A DNA stretch of 64,000 nucleotides from Rhodamnia argentea (Eukaryota; Streptophyta; Magnoliopsida; Myrtales; Myrtaceae). Position 1 is the first letter of the stretch, and the number at the start of each line of letters is the position of its first letter. The notes beneath the pieces were generated by a model. It was not told the DNA's origin and ran no database searches. It saw only the letters and a program-made list of their open reading frames with translations. The stretch lies in NCBI RefSeq assembly GCF_020921035.1, contig NC_063150.1, positions 28,009,826-28,073,825 of the forward strand, read 5' to 3'. The position numbers were made by a program, and so were the translations under genes. This document shows, one piece after another, positions 33,897-46,288 of this stretch.

Positions 33897-34080
33897 TGCA
33901 ATAAATAAATTGTATGTGACCAAATACTTAGTAAATAAACTGCACGTGACCACGTACTTAGTAAATAAATTGCACGTAACTAAATACTTAGTAAATAAAT
34001 TGCAAGTGATTGAATACTGAATGAATAAATTGCGCGTGACCAAATACATAGTAAATAAATTGCACGTGACTAAATGCATG
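33897..34080. repeat. Tandem repeat, six copies of a 30-bp unit
   Basis: The unit is AGTAAATAAATTGCACGTGA plus CTAAATACTT. Several copies include CACGTG (a G-box core). The spacing is a constant 30 bp, so it reads through in one frame. There are no spacers between units, so it is not a CRISPR-like array. Confidence 0.85.
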
Positions 34081-34384
34081 GAATTCAATCATCGTCCTTG
34101 TACATTGCCAAATAATTTATTAGAAAAGTCAATTTATAAAGCTATTCCCATTAGCCGCTTCATAACATAATACTAAATATTTTACTAGAGCATATTAATA
34201 AATAGAATATCTAATTACTAAAAATTAATTTACTTAATTAGAAAATAATAATTAATTATCAAAATACCGATAGCCTATTGTAAAAATATGCGATAACCTA
34301 TCGTAAAATAGATGATAACTTATCACATTTTTTATAACTTATCAAGTCCACTTATCACTTATCACTTATCAAGATAGTTTATCG

Positions 34385-34520
34385 ACTATGGTTAATTAAC
34401 CCAACCATGGTTAACAAAAGTAATATGGTTAATTAATCTAACCAAGGTTAACTAAATCAACCATGGTTAACTAACCCAAATATGGTTAATTGACCCAATC
34501 ATAGTTAATTAGATTAGTTC
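34385..34520. repeat. Cluster of GGTTAATTAA / AACCATGGTTAAC palindromic words
   Basis: At least six GGTTAA words occur, interleaved with AACCATGGTT palindromes. Just before it (34300-34385) is a cluster of CTTATCA words. It is short-period degenerate repetition inside the LTR-like block. Confidence 0.6.
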
Positions 34521-34875
34521 TAAGCATATTTGGACTAATCTAAACATAACCTAATCAAGTTTAACATATTAATCAAGGGATTAGGGCGATAACTCACCCG
34601 AATGCAAAATCGAGAACGCTGGCGCGTCGACGTTGGTGAGGGCTACACGTGGCTTGGTCTAAAATCAACAAGGAACAACGTCGGATGGCTGAACGAACCG
34701 GGTCTCCACCAACCAGCCTCTGTCCAGCTCAGATCCATGAAAATCGAATGATTTCTTTGACAAATAGTTTTCATATCTAAATTGCCCTTGATCTTACGGT
34801 CGCGTAGGAGAAAATGGAGCTCAATTCGCCCTCCGGACGAGCTCAAACAAGCGATTTTTTCTCGGACGCGCGCAA

Positions 34876-34878
<3 letters not shown>

Positions 34879-34942
<64 letters not shown>
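34879..34942. repeat. (GA)n microsatellite
   Basis: A run of about 64 bases of GA. It occupies the same relative position as the (GA)n of the LTR at 20945-23947. Confidence 0.9.
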
Positions 34943-34944
<2 letters not shown>

Positions 34945-37900
34945 ATCACAAGAAGGCTTCTTGAACAAGCTTATCCAAGATAGAAAACCCTCATTATTGC
35001 CAAGCCTCAAAAGTCTTCACCATCATCAAAGTTTCTTGGTTTTTTGCTAATAACTCAAGGAGGGTAATTTGGTCATTTCACAAAGCAAGGGCAATTTGGA
35101 AATTTCACAAAGTATAGTGTGAAGTACTATGTGCGTATTGGAGCTAGTATTTTGTACGAACTCGTATAAATTGAAATTAGGCTCAAATGAATAGAGTTTG
35201 AGCTTTAGAATGGCCTAATGGGCTTTAGTATGCCCACTTAGCTTGCTCTTGGGCCTAGATGGCCGAAACCTACTTGGGCTTTAGGCCTAATGGGTCCTCG
35301 TCCGGCCCGCCTTCTCGTAGGCTCCAAATCTCGGCTCGTTGATCCTTAAAACGAAAGTCTCGAGAAAATCGATAAATTGACATCTCAATGAGGCGACGTC
35401 CAAAAGTTTAGCCATGAGATTCTCGAAGATTCGATATCCATATACGGATTTTAATCCATTGTCAAGATTGATCGATTGTAACTATAGTTCATCTCGAGCT
35501 AACAGGCGGTTTTGAGGAGTAACGTGTATTCGACCCGTAGTTGATTTGATATCAATCTACGTTTAAGCTATCTCAAACCATGGATGATCTCGGTTGTTAT
35601 GTAATTGCGATGGGTCAATCACTAGTTCCAATTTACTCGATTACCAGGAATTGGTTTAAGATCGTTCACAATTCATACAATGGTTAGGTGGAATCACCCG
35701 CGATCCGATTGTATACTATTGTCGAAACATTATATAGCTGTTCCTTGATCGGTTCTTAATGGCTCAAAACTGTTCCTCGTCAATCCTTATGGTCAAATTG
35801 TCAATCCATAGTTGAGTTCTCCGGTCAAGCGTATCTATATCCTTTTATAGCATTTCCCTTTTGGTTTGCCTCTCGTGAGTGATCAATTTAGAGCGAGAAT
35901 TACTAACAGTGTATCGATTAAAATAAATCATTTCATTACATCCCGAATAGGGTCGAATTTGAGGTCTTATCAAGATGCTAGAGATGGTAATTGGACCACG
36001 ATCCCATGCCAACCAAAGTCGACGTTGATCGTTGCACAAGTGTTTTTCTATTCAAAGTCATCTTTCCAACAAAAAAAAAATTAAAAGATTAGCCTGTTAT
36101 TCGGCATTAATTTACCTAGCAAAAGTTGCCCAAGTCAATGTGAGAATAATCGTACAACTGCCCTTTCCTTGTCCTGTTAGATACCAAGTACAATTGATCG
36201 GATAACATTCACTATGTTACATTGGCCTTCGCTAAAATCTTAATTAAGTAGTCTGGTCTTACTTTGTTCTTAGATCATGTAAAAGCCCACCAACAAATTG
36301 CACAAAAAAATTGATCTAGGTTTGATATTTCAATAAATTCATATCAAAACTGAAGAATTTCTCCTGCCTCGGTTAATCAAATTTTAAGCAATATAGTAAA
36401 TTGCTTTGGAAATATTAGGAGATTCTCTAGAAGAAATAGCTTGCGACAGATTATCTATTTTTTCCTACGAGTTTGTAGATGGTATCTTATGAATAAACAC
36501 TACGAGTGATAGATTTCGGGGTGGATAGGTTATAGACCTTAAACTTGAAGCCTACGTTATTAGAATCGGTTCTCGGTCTTTAAAATCTGGAACCTATCAT
36601 GTTTGTCCTAAAACCTGTCATGTTTTTCTAGTTTGGTTTCATTGCTGACTGAATATTGACATAAGCATTTTTCACTAATTACATTAGCAAAACGTCTAAA
36701 GATATAGGACTAAATTAATAACAACTTTAAGACATTTTAGATAATTTTTTCAATTATATGACAGCATTTATTCATCCAAAAACGTTACGAGAATAAATTA
36801 TATGTGGGAGGCCAACTATATATCAACGGGAAATAAATGCACCGTACACGATAAACATGCTACTTAAATAACATGAGATCGCCTTGATTAGTCTGCCATT
36901 TCGGACTAGATAAAAAGAAATAAGCTGAGAACGCATAATTTTGGCATGTGAATGGTTTATGGAAGTCTCACGGAAAGATGGCAACCACTTCATGATGGGA
37001 AGACGACAAAACTTTGTCAGAAAACTTTTTTAGCCGTACATTCACGGAACATGGTTGAATGAATGGTATGGTCTTCCGTTTATTCGATGAAGACAAACTT
37101 TGGAGGGAATATCGCCACTCATTCGAGGCCAAACTGCTACACGCATGACTTGGGGTGACAAAAAAAAATCGGGATATACTCAATCCAGATCGGACAATAC
37201 CCAACTAGTTAGTTTTGGATGGTTTTCACCGGGTACTGGTCCTGTTTTTGGTTCCAATTTGTTGGAATCGACGGCTACCGGTTCGGTTCCTTGTTTCTTT
37301 TGGAACCACCCAACCATATCAATCGGACCGGACTTATTTATGCAATATATATTCCTTTAGTTCACACTTTCTCACGTGAGGGCTACTCCATAAATGCATT
37401 CCTTCCATATCATTTCTTTTTGTTTTTAGCTACATCTATTTTTGAATATCTAAAAGAATCCCTCTATGTCATTTTTGCAATAAGATTTGCAAGGATAAAG
37501 ATGAAGCCGAGGTATGATTCAGTGACATGAAAGCATTAATTTCTCGATGCCTTCATAGGAAAGTTAGAACATAATCAAGAAGTAATGGAATTCCACCTGA
37601 AACGATTGGTTCCATGGATCTACTCGGGAACCGGACCGGACCGGTGGTTCGATTCTCGAGTGGATCAATGCAATGAGCGAAAATTTTCGTACTAAAGTGA
37701 GTATCCTACAATTCTTTTGGCACTTATGGTGTTCTTCCCCCATAAAATTGTAATTCACTGATGTTTGTATAAAATTTGCCAATTTGGAACGGTTTTCTAT
37801 TATTTGGCGCATGGAAGGTAGAATCACGGTTATGTTTAGCAATTAAAAAGAAGCCCTTGCTGGGTTAGGGTCGTTTCCTCGGTTTAATTTCCTCGGTCTA

Positions 37901-38357
37901 TAGTAAGAGCCTCTTTGTTAAAGCCGCAGCTGAATTACAGTTGACTCGTGCTATATGAACTGTGAAAACTTTGCATATTTGGTAATGCAATGTTTTAAAG
38001 TTGCAGCAGCTCAAAGGCGAGTAAAAACAGTTTTCCAAAAGTTGCTATAGACCATTAAAACTTTGGAGGTGGTTCAGATGTGACGTGTTTGTCAAACACG
38101 TCATAGAAGTTGCGGCACCTCTTTCACGGCCGAAGCTATCGGCGGGACCTCTACCAAATAGTATCTTGAACTCTCGAAAAATTCGACTTCGCTTCATTAC
38201 TTCTTAAACCGGGTTGTGATCTCTGTAATGAACCTAGTTATTTAAGCGTGGTTTTATGAAGGTTTACTCATGGCTTTATCTAATCGCAAGACCCCACTCT
38301 TTGAAGCATTTTGTTCAGTTTTGGCGACATTAATTTGTAATGGTTGAACGTAACCCC

Positions 38358-38780
38358 TCATTTCAGTAAAAAACAAGAGTCCAAGAGGTTATTTCCAAGG
38401 CCCAAAAAGCTATGAGCACAGCTTTGTGTTCCATTAACTGAAATGCCCTCGTAACATTCCCCTTGTGGAGCAGTAAGTACCTCAACCGCTCCAAACCCGT
38501 GATCGTGAATGAGGAAATTAGACTCCCAAGGCCAGTAATTTTGTTCTTGTGTTACATCTTTTTTTACTGCGACTTTCCATCTATTGTTCTGGGATATGGT
38601 TGTAAGGGGGAAAAAGGTGCAGTTGGTCTCTATGCTGATCAATTGCATTCGTTCAACAGGTTGGGAATCTTCTGATAAATATGTGTGGGAGTTTGTCCTT
38701 AAGTTTCACGGATCACAAGCGGATTCAAAAGTAAAAATAGTCACGTATAACTTTAATATGACTTCTCAAAGCACTCCATT
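38358..38780. other. Conserved 3'-flank segment of unit A (unrecognised open frames on both strands)
   Basis: A 96-codon minus-strand frame (MQLISIETNCTF..., ...GTQSCAHSFLGLGNNLLD) has counterparts in unit B (45629-45997) and, in pieces, in unit C (53290-53490). Differences between A and B change amino acids freely (FFPLTT/FSPFST, KKDVT/KNDVI), so conservation is explained by recent duplication rather than protein constraint. I recognise no family. It lies directly downstream of the PR-10 stop and may be part of the 3' untranslated region. Confidence 0.35.
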
Positions 38781-38938
38781 TATTTCAATGTGACAACTCT
38801 GGGGAGAGCTTAAGGTCCATCGACTTAGATCTCCCAAAGCAAATCCAACACAACATGGCCCAGAAGAAAAGATTTAAATGAAAAACCGCACACACAATTT
38901 CAATGAAAAAGAAAGGTCTACTTAAAAGGCGCATCGCA

Positions 38939-39532
38939 TCAAGCATAAACATCGGGATTGGCTGAAAGATACTCCTCGACGACCTTGTACAGCCCCATAG
39001 CCTTCTCTTTGCCCTGTTTGATATCCTCTTCCTTAAGCTCCACACCAGCTTTTGTGTGGTACTCACTGGACATCTTGCAGACGCATCCACCATTGCTTGA
39101 AGCCTCAAATTTGACCTCGTAAACAACGGATTCAGTTTTATCAAAGATCACATCGTCTTCAATTAAGGTGTACTTGTAGACGAGGTTATCGGAGTCGAGA
39201 GCATCGATCTTATGTTTCAAATACTTCAAGTGACCACCTGGCATAACAAGTCATCAATTTGAAACTCTTGCTTAGAATCACCACAAGAGGCTACCAATAA
39301 GAAAGGCGGATTCGAACATGCACATCAATGATTAAGCACAAAAAGTACCTTCGGCAAAGTTGATCTGCTTGATGCTTCCAACTCCTCCATCTCCTTCGAT
39401 GAACTCAATACTCTTGATGCCCTGAGGGGCAATTTTGGGGATGAGATTGTGGGAATCGAGAACCAAAGCCTTGAACATTCTTGATGGGGCAATTGGGGTT
39501 GTGAATTCTTGGGTAAAGGTAGTGATGGCCAT
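38939..39532 (-). CDS. PR-10 / Bet v 1 family protein, gene 8 (160 aa, unit A)
   Basis: Exon 1 is 39349-39532 (184 nt) and exon 2 is 38939-39237 (299 nt). The GT-AG phase-1 intron is 111 bp (39238-39348). The product is 160 residues: N terminus [21 protein letters not shown]-loop at 47-52 (GDGGVG) followed by S-I-K, a Cys-containing strand ([12 protein letters not shown]), and a C-terminal helix ending [10 protein letters not shown]. There is no signal peptide, so it should be cytosolic. It differs from gene 9 at four residues only (positions 2 and 17 and two in exon 2). It resembles allergen-type PR-10 proteins of woody dicots, which are usually stress- or pathogen-inducible. All splice sites, the start and the stop are intact. 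Confidence 0.94.
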
Positions 39533-39640
39533 GCTTGTTTTTTAGAGTAAAGATCTCGAACTGGAGAGACGTGAAAAAGATATTCTTGAAGGTAGAAGAA
39601 GACTGTTGAGTTTGCTGTGAAGATGTTGAGCAACAAGGAT

Positions 39641-39650
39641 GTGTATTTAT
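39641..39650 (-). promoter_or_regulatory. TATA box of PR-10 gene 8
   Basis: CTATAAATAC on the minus strand, about 110 bp upstream of the ATG. It is conserved at the same distance in genes 9 and 10. Confidence 0.7.
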
Positions 39651-40621
39651 AGATTCTAGGAAATGAGTGTGTGATGGTTTCGTAGCACTCCACTTTCGAC
39701 TAGCCCCACTTCTAGATGTAAAAGCATGTATATCCCCATTTTTTAGAGATTGGTTGAAGTCTAAAACGTAAATAAAATACACTTGAAATGAGCCATACTG
39801 GCCATTGACCGCCGCAGTATGGCAAATTCTGCATATTTTCATAGTTTCTATATGGTAAGGTGGACCCAACAGCAAGAAAAATTGATTCGTTTCTTTATTT
39901 TCTTTTCCCATGTGATCGTTTCATCTATAGATTCCTTCTATGACAAAAAAAAAAAAAAAAAGGAAAAAAAAAGCCGCACCTACATAAAATCTATCTTGAA
40001 GAATATGATAAACTGAAGGCCTCAAGATCTTTCTTGTGCCTACATCTTATTCAAATTTTAGTAATCAAATTTGTTTAGGAAGTTTTGCCATCATCAAGAA
40101 AAGGAGATTGTTGAGAAAACATCCTTAAGAACGTTTTGATTCTGACAAAAATGTTCTGTACCTCATAAAATGTTGTAAATAATCGAAGTGTTATATCTCG
40201 GGTGTAACACATTAATGGAGAAGCCTATATTTATCCTAATTGGTGTTCAGACTCAAGCCAAAGTTATTGCATATTTTCATTTTGAAGGAGTTGAATTATG
40301 TTATCTAGATTAAATGGTATATCACTTATGTAGATTCATTTATACTTTTGAAGAAGACTAATGTGCGAGCATTAACGAGTACTTTATCGAGCTTATATTC
40401 AAAATTCTAATATGTTCGGACTACGAAGACTATTTCTATTTTTGAAAGTTGTTTAGATTCTAAAATATAACATTTCCAAATTCTGAATACCCATGCCCGA
40501 CGAATGTCCGTTATTGCTAAAGTATTTATGGAAGTTTATAATCTTTGATTGATAAGATTATTCTACAATATATTAGTAGAATATCCTTGATTGGAAATTA
40601 CCTTCTAAGAGACAAGACAAC

Positions 40622-40992
40622 TTCCATGTTGTAACAAATGTGAAAAGCAAACACAGAACACAAGGATTTACATGGTTTGATTAAGGTGATCTACGTCCAC
40701 GGGTGAGGCAAAACAAGATTCCACTTTAATAAAAGAGAGTACAGATTACAAAAGTCGGTCTTATCGACCGAACAAAAGCACACGGCTCACAAGTCTCTCA
40801 TATAAGGAAAATCCTCAATCTAAACAAAAAAAACCCTATACTAATAACCGAGTTGGGCCTATCGGCCCAACTTTTCGCCTCACGAACTAAATCTCAATTT
40901 TTTCTCCACTTTTGGGCCGTACAAATTAATATGTCGGGTCAAGTGATGAACCGAACCGAGTACATAAAATTCAAGACATATTTAACATTCCA
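40622..40992. mobile_element. Solo LTR with 5-bp target-site duplication, private to unit A
   Basis: The LTR is 40627-40987 (361 bp), starts TGTTGTAACA and ends TTTAACA. It is flanked by TTCCA at 40622-40626 and 40988-40992. Unit B has the uninterrupted site CTTCCATATTTGAAG near 48025. An internal ACACAAGGATTTACATGG and GATCTACGTCCACGGG are typical of plant copia-type LTRs. It arose by insertion and LTR-LTR recombination after the A/B duplication. Confidence 0.88.
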
Positions 40993-41637
40993 TATTTGAA
41001 GAACTCCATTTATAGAAACGGAAGATTGAGTTGTATGAGCGATCGAATCTGAAAGGTTCGGATTCAACACCACCAATCATCAAATCTCCCAAGATATAGT
41101 CTCGTTCAATCTAGTTTGATGACGTTCAATCAATCATTGAAGAGCGATCATTCGAAGACCCATCGAGTGGCTAGTTTGGGGGTGAAGGAGTATAAAAGGA
41201 GATCCATGGTGCCGCTAGGTGTGTGATCAAAATCGTCAATTCCAAAGTGTTAGAGTGCTTCAAATTCTATACTTGTTCTCGAGAGCTACATACTATAGTT
41301 TGTGAGAGGTTTTCTAAAAGTACGAGAGAGTAATCACTTGTAGACCTTCATTGATTCATCTAGTGGAATCGAGCCTATCGGCTATCGCCGTGGGAGAGTA
41401 GACGTAGATTTGATCAAAGTTGAACCGCTATAATCTTCGTTTGCAAAATTCTCTATCTCTAAACTCTTTCTCTTACATTTGATAGAGTACCACCTATTGT
41501 TATTCAAAATCATAACTGCACTTATTTAGATTTTGAAATGGTGCTTAATTTGATTTGTTTCGTTTAATTCTGCAATTTAGAGTCACATTTGTTCAGAATG
41601 ACCTATTCACCACCATTAGGTGATATTGCTAGATATA

Positions 41638-41789
41638 ACACCTCCATCTCCATCGACGCACTCGATGCTCTTAATACCCTGAGGGGCGATCTCGGGAATT
41701 AGGTGTTGGAAATCAAGAATCAAAGCCTTGACCATCCTCGATGGAGCAATGAGGGTAGTGAATTCTTAAGTAAGTGTGGTGACGCCCAT
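41638..41789 (-). pseudogene. Orphan PR-10 exon 1 fragment (copy 6, unit A)
   Basis: It starts ATG GGC GTC ACC and reads MGVTTLT, then an in-frame stop (TAA), then the family sequence [18 protein letters not shown], and ends abruptly just after the P-loop start (VDGDGG). No intron donor or exon 2 follows; the sequence changes to unrelated DNA at about 41638. Its upstream region matches those of copies 4 and 5, so it descends from that subfamily and not from gene 8. Confidence 0.85.
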
Positions 41790-41915
41790 GTTTTTGTCTT
41801 GGGAGAGGAAAGGGAATTGACCTAGAGATTTGGAGAAAGTATGAACGAATGTGTGTGAGTGCTTCTTACTGGTGCAAGAACTGTGTTTGATGTAGAAGAT
41901 GAAGAACCACGGTGC

Positions 41916-41923
41916 AATTTATA
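41916..41923 (-). promoter_or_regulatory. TATA-like box of orphan exon 6
   Basis: TATAAATT on the minus strand, about 127 bp upstream of the orphan ATG, at the same spacing as in copies 4 and 5. Confidence 0.45.
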
Positions 41924-44900
41924 GACTCTTGAAGGGCGTTTTATTTTTTTAACTAAAAAAGGGTGTTTTATCTTTATTTTTTATTTTATAATCTTTTAAG
42001 GCCTTCCCATTCGTATTAAGGTAGTTAGAGAGAACTCCATGGTGGAAAGACCGGCCAAGAATTTGTGTTTATTCGTCTTGTTTTTCTGTTAAAAAAAATC
42101 AATGTTTTCAAAGTCTCCACTTCATGCCACGGACCAGCCAAATTCTAGAGAGTCACAAGGAGAAAAGAAGAGCCCTTGCCAGCGACTTGGACCATGTTGT
42201 CAACTTAACTTAATACGTTATTCATGCAAAATTCTTGGATTGAAATCGGAAACATGGTATGAATTTCATTTTTGGAATGAGGTATGGTTTTTTCGATGAA
42301 TTAAGACACTGCTCCACAGAAACAGAGGAAAGAGAAAAATAAGATGTTGGATAACTTCACTTCTAAAAAGTTGGATGAAATGCCATTCACTTAGGCAAGA
42401 AGTGGCGGTGATGATTAATTAGAGGGGTACTACGACTACTAGTACACGAAGGAGGAACACAAAAGAACGAGAAAAGAGAGAAAAACAAAAAGAGAAAATG
42501 GTTCAAGAAAAGAAGAAAATGAGAACACATCTCACTCAGTAAAAATTAATATGCTAATGTGTTCATTTTATTAATAGGGGAAATTTACGGCATAAATTTT
42601 CCCTCAGATGTGGGAGATGACAATCTTACACAAGTTGTAGTTGAAGCCACAGAAAATTTTCCAAAAAGTCCTAAACTTATTGTATGATGGCCAATTCAGT
42701 CCTAATCTTTTTAATTGTGTCAATATAATATTTGCCAATTATGCAAATAATAGATTTAGGACTAACTTGACAGGATTTTAAAAGGTTTAGAGCTAAATTG
42801 GCACAATTAAAAGATTTAAAACTACATTGGCACAATATAAATATTTAGGACTGAATTGGCTGCCACACAAAAAAATTATGACTTTTTAGATAATTATCCG
42901 AAGCCATTGCACCACTTTCAACAGTTGAAATTGTTGCGGAATATTATGCCAGACAATCACAGTTGTAATTGGACAACGATCCCATGCCAACAAAAAGTCG
43001 TTGTTGAACGTTGCACAAAGTGTTTTTCAATTAAAAGGCAATTTTCCGACAAAAAAAATTAGAAGATGAGCTTGTCGTTCGAAATAAATTAACCTAGTAA
43101 AAGTTGACCTAAGTCAATGTGAGAATAATCGCACATCTGCCCTTTCCTTGTCCTTTTAGATACCAAACATTTATTATATTACATTGGCCTTCGCTTAAAT
43201 CTTAATTAAGTGGTCTGTTCTTACGTTATTCTTAGATTCTATAAATACCCACCGACAAACTGTACATAAAAATTAATCAAGGTTTAATATCTCAATAAAT
43301 TCATATCAAAACTAAAGAAATTCTCTTGCCTCGTTTAATTTTACTTTAAGGAATATAGTAAGTTGCTCAGGAAAAATTCGGAGATTCTCTAGAAAATAGC
43401 TTGTAACAGATTATCTATTTTTGTGTGCCTGTTTGTAGATGTATCTTATGAATAAACACTACGTGTGATAGATTTCAGAGTGGATAGGTTCCAAACCTTA
43501 AACTTGAAGCCTACCTTCTTAGAATCAGTTCTTATTCTTTAAAATCTAGAACCTATCATGTTTGCCCTAAAACCTACCATGTTTTTCCAGTTTGGTTCCA
43601 TCGTCTACTTGAGAATTTTTTTTTCATTTGTTCCATTTCTTGGTTTCATTTTTCACAACAATGTTATATGAGTAACGACGCGATTCAACGTAAAAGATGA
43701 ACAAGTGCTTGATCTGATAAAGGATAAAATGAAAAAAGATAAGAAAAGATAAGAAAAGAGAGAAAATAAAAGAAAAAAGAAAAATACAGAAATTTTTTAA
43801 AAGTTTTAAAACATTGTCCATGTCAGTACGACCATACCATGGAGGACAGCCGATGTTGATTGAATATTGGTATAAGCATTTTTCACCAATTACATTAGCA
43901 AAATGCCAAAAGGATTAACAAAAATGTTAAGATTTTCTAGATAATATTTCCAATTATATGGTAGTGTTGATACGTCTAAAAACGTTACAAGAATAAATCA
44001 ATTTTGTGAAAATATTTTTCAAATCATTCACTTTTTGCAAAACAAATAGGATGATAGCTTCAATAACTTCGATAAAAGTAGATTAGTTAGTCGAAAGATC
44101 TGTGGTAAAAGTCGGTTAGTTAATTAGAAAGAGTAGCCGAATCATTCACAAGACAAGCAATTTACGAGTCACATTTTGCTAAAAGTAGGTTTCTTTTTCA
44201 GTGACTTGAAAATGATGACAAATCTGGATAAACAAGTTACTAGACAAGCAACTTGCCAGTTAATTTTTGCAACCAACAAAATTGGGGAGAAGAACACTAG
44301 GAGTACTAAAAGTTGTAAACGACGCTCACTTTAAAGCCAGAAGGTTCCCTCATATCACTTAAGTACTAAACTTTTGGAAAAACAATCCCGTAAGTGCTAC
44401 TCCTATATGCTTGGCTGAAAAACTGAAGTGGTGACTTTTTATTAATATTTAAAGCCAGTGTGGTTCCTTGGTCGTCCAGTTAGCAATAAAAAACCTAAAA
44501 ATGGAAAAGACATAATAACAAATAACAAATACTAACTTAATTAGATAAAAAAAATAAAGAAGCTAAAAATTCAAAAAAATGGACATGTGTACTAGAGGTT
44601 CTAAAACTTTATAAGAAAGTGTAATTGAGTCCTAAAAACTTACAAAAAATGCATTTACATCCTAAAACTTGTCAAAGTGGTGTACTTGTGTCACTTCTTT
44701 AACTCTGTCAATTTGGACTAACAGAAAATATTTACGTTTTTTAATATTTTCTCTCACTTGCTTGGTAATGACATGGAAAAAAGGAAGTCTTTTTTTATTC
44801 TAATCCGATTTATAACACAAATTTTACTTAAAATAAATTTAGAGATAAGCTAAAAAAAAAAAATTTAAAAAGAGTTGCCCACCAATGGTGGAAACCAGGT

Positions 44901-46288
44901 GGCTACGTCATTTTTATTCAAATCCAATTTTTAATACATGCTCTTTGTGCAAGGTTTTGGCTGGAATCTCTTGCCCGAGGCACTAGATGATCGTTTTTTT
45001 TTTTTTTTCGATTTGGCACTTAAGTGATCCGGCAAAAAATTTTGACAATAAAGTAAGTACCGTACATAACTTTTGGCACTTCTGGTGTTTGTCTATCATG
45101 AAATTGTAATTCACTAACGTCTGTACAAAATTTGCCAATTTGGAACGGTTTTCTATTTTTTGGCGCATGGAACGAAGAATCACTGTCATGTTTAAGAACC
45201 CTTGCTCGGTTGGGGTCCTTTCTTGGGTTCCAGTTCCTCGGTCTATAGTAAGAGCCTATTTGTTAAAGCCGTAGCTGAATTACAGTTGACTTATGCTATA
45301 TGAACCGTGAAACTTTGTATATTTGGCAATGCATGGTTTTAAAGTTGCAGCAGCTCAAAGGTGAGTAAAAACAGTTTTCGAAAGTTGCTATAAGCCATTA
45401 AAACTTTGGAGGTGGTGCAGGTGTGACGTGTTTGTCAAACACCTCATAGAAGTTAAAGTTGTGACACCTCTTTCACGGCCGAAGCTATCGGCTGGAAGTG
45501 TACCAAATAGTATCTAAAACTCTCGAAAAATTCAACTTCGCGTCATTACTTCTTAACCCGGGTTGTGATCTCTGTAATGAACCTAGTTATTTAAGCGTGG
45601 TTTTATGAAGGTTTACTCATGGCTTTATCTAATCGCAAGACCCCACTCTTTGAAGCAGTTTGTTCAGTTTTGGCGACATTGATTTGTAATGGTTGATCGT
45701 AACCCCTCGTTTCAGTAAAAAACAAGAGTCCAAGAGGTTATTTCCAAGGCCCAAAAAGCTATGAGCACAGCTTTGTGTTCCATTAACTGAAATGCCCTTG
45801 TAACATTCCCCTTGTGGAGCAGTAAGTACCTCAACCGCTCCAAACCCGTGATCGTGAATGAGGAAATCAGACTCCCAAGGCCAGTAATTTTGTTCTTGTA
45901 TTACATCGTTTTTTACTGCGACTTTCCATTTATTGTTCTGGGATATGGTTGAAAAGGGGGAAAAGGTGCAGTTGGTCTCTATGCTGATCAATTGCATTCG
46001 TTCAACAGTTTGGGAATCTTCTGATAAACACGTGTGGGAGTTTGTCCTTAAGTTTCACGGATCACAAGTGGATTCAAAAGTAAAAATAGTCACATACAAC
46101 TTTAATATGACTTCTCAAAGCACTCCATTTATTTCAATGTGACAACTCTGGGGAGAGCTTAAGGTCCATCGACTTAGATCTCCCAAAGCAAATCCAACAC
46201 AACAACGCCCAGAAGAAAAGATTTAAATGAAAAACCGCACACACAATTTTCATTGAAAAAGAAAGGTCTACTTAAAAGGCGCAACGCA

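Larger units (their letters stand above)
32855..35500 (-). mobile_element. LTR-like block related to the 20.9-23.9 kb LTR; right border uncertain
   Basis: It starts TGTCACGCCCCGCACC. It shares with the first LTR the left-hand landmark AACAATGGGTGAGATATAAA (33245; 21340 in the first) and a (GA)n microsatellite towards the right (34879-34942; 23514 in the first). It appears to be a diverged copy in the same orientation. No pol sequence adjoins it. A possible right end is CTCGAGCTAACA near 35500, but I find no matching target-site duplication. The sequence to 35.95 kb remains unassigned noncoding DNA. Confidence 0.45.
35950..42935. repeat. Tandem segmental duplication, unit A
   Basis: The homologous order in units A, B and C is: a unit head (GAGGTCTTATCAAGA; ACGATCCCATGCCAA), a TIR-element remnant, a noncoding 3' flank, a PR-10 gene, and its promoter. 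Units A and B then carry an orphan PR-10 exon 1 with its own upstream sequence. PR-10 start codons lie at 39532, 46881 and 54302, a period of 7349 and 7421 bp. Unit A lacks the GC-rich core of the TIR element and carries a private solo LTR (40627-40987). It also contains an accented GGACCGG-rich noncoding stretch (37200-37660) not seen in B or C. Confidence 0.8.

Noticed and set aside
33897..34080. CRISPR-like array
   Set aside because: The units are contiguous 30-bp tandem repeats without unique spacers, in plant nuclear DNA, with no cas genes.
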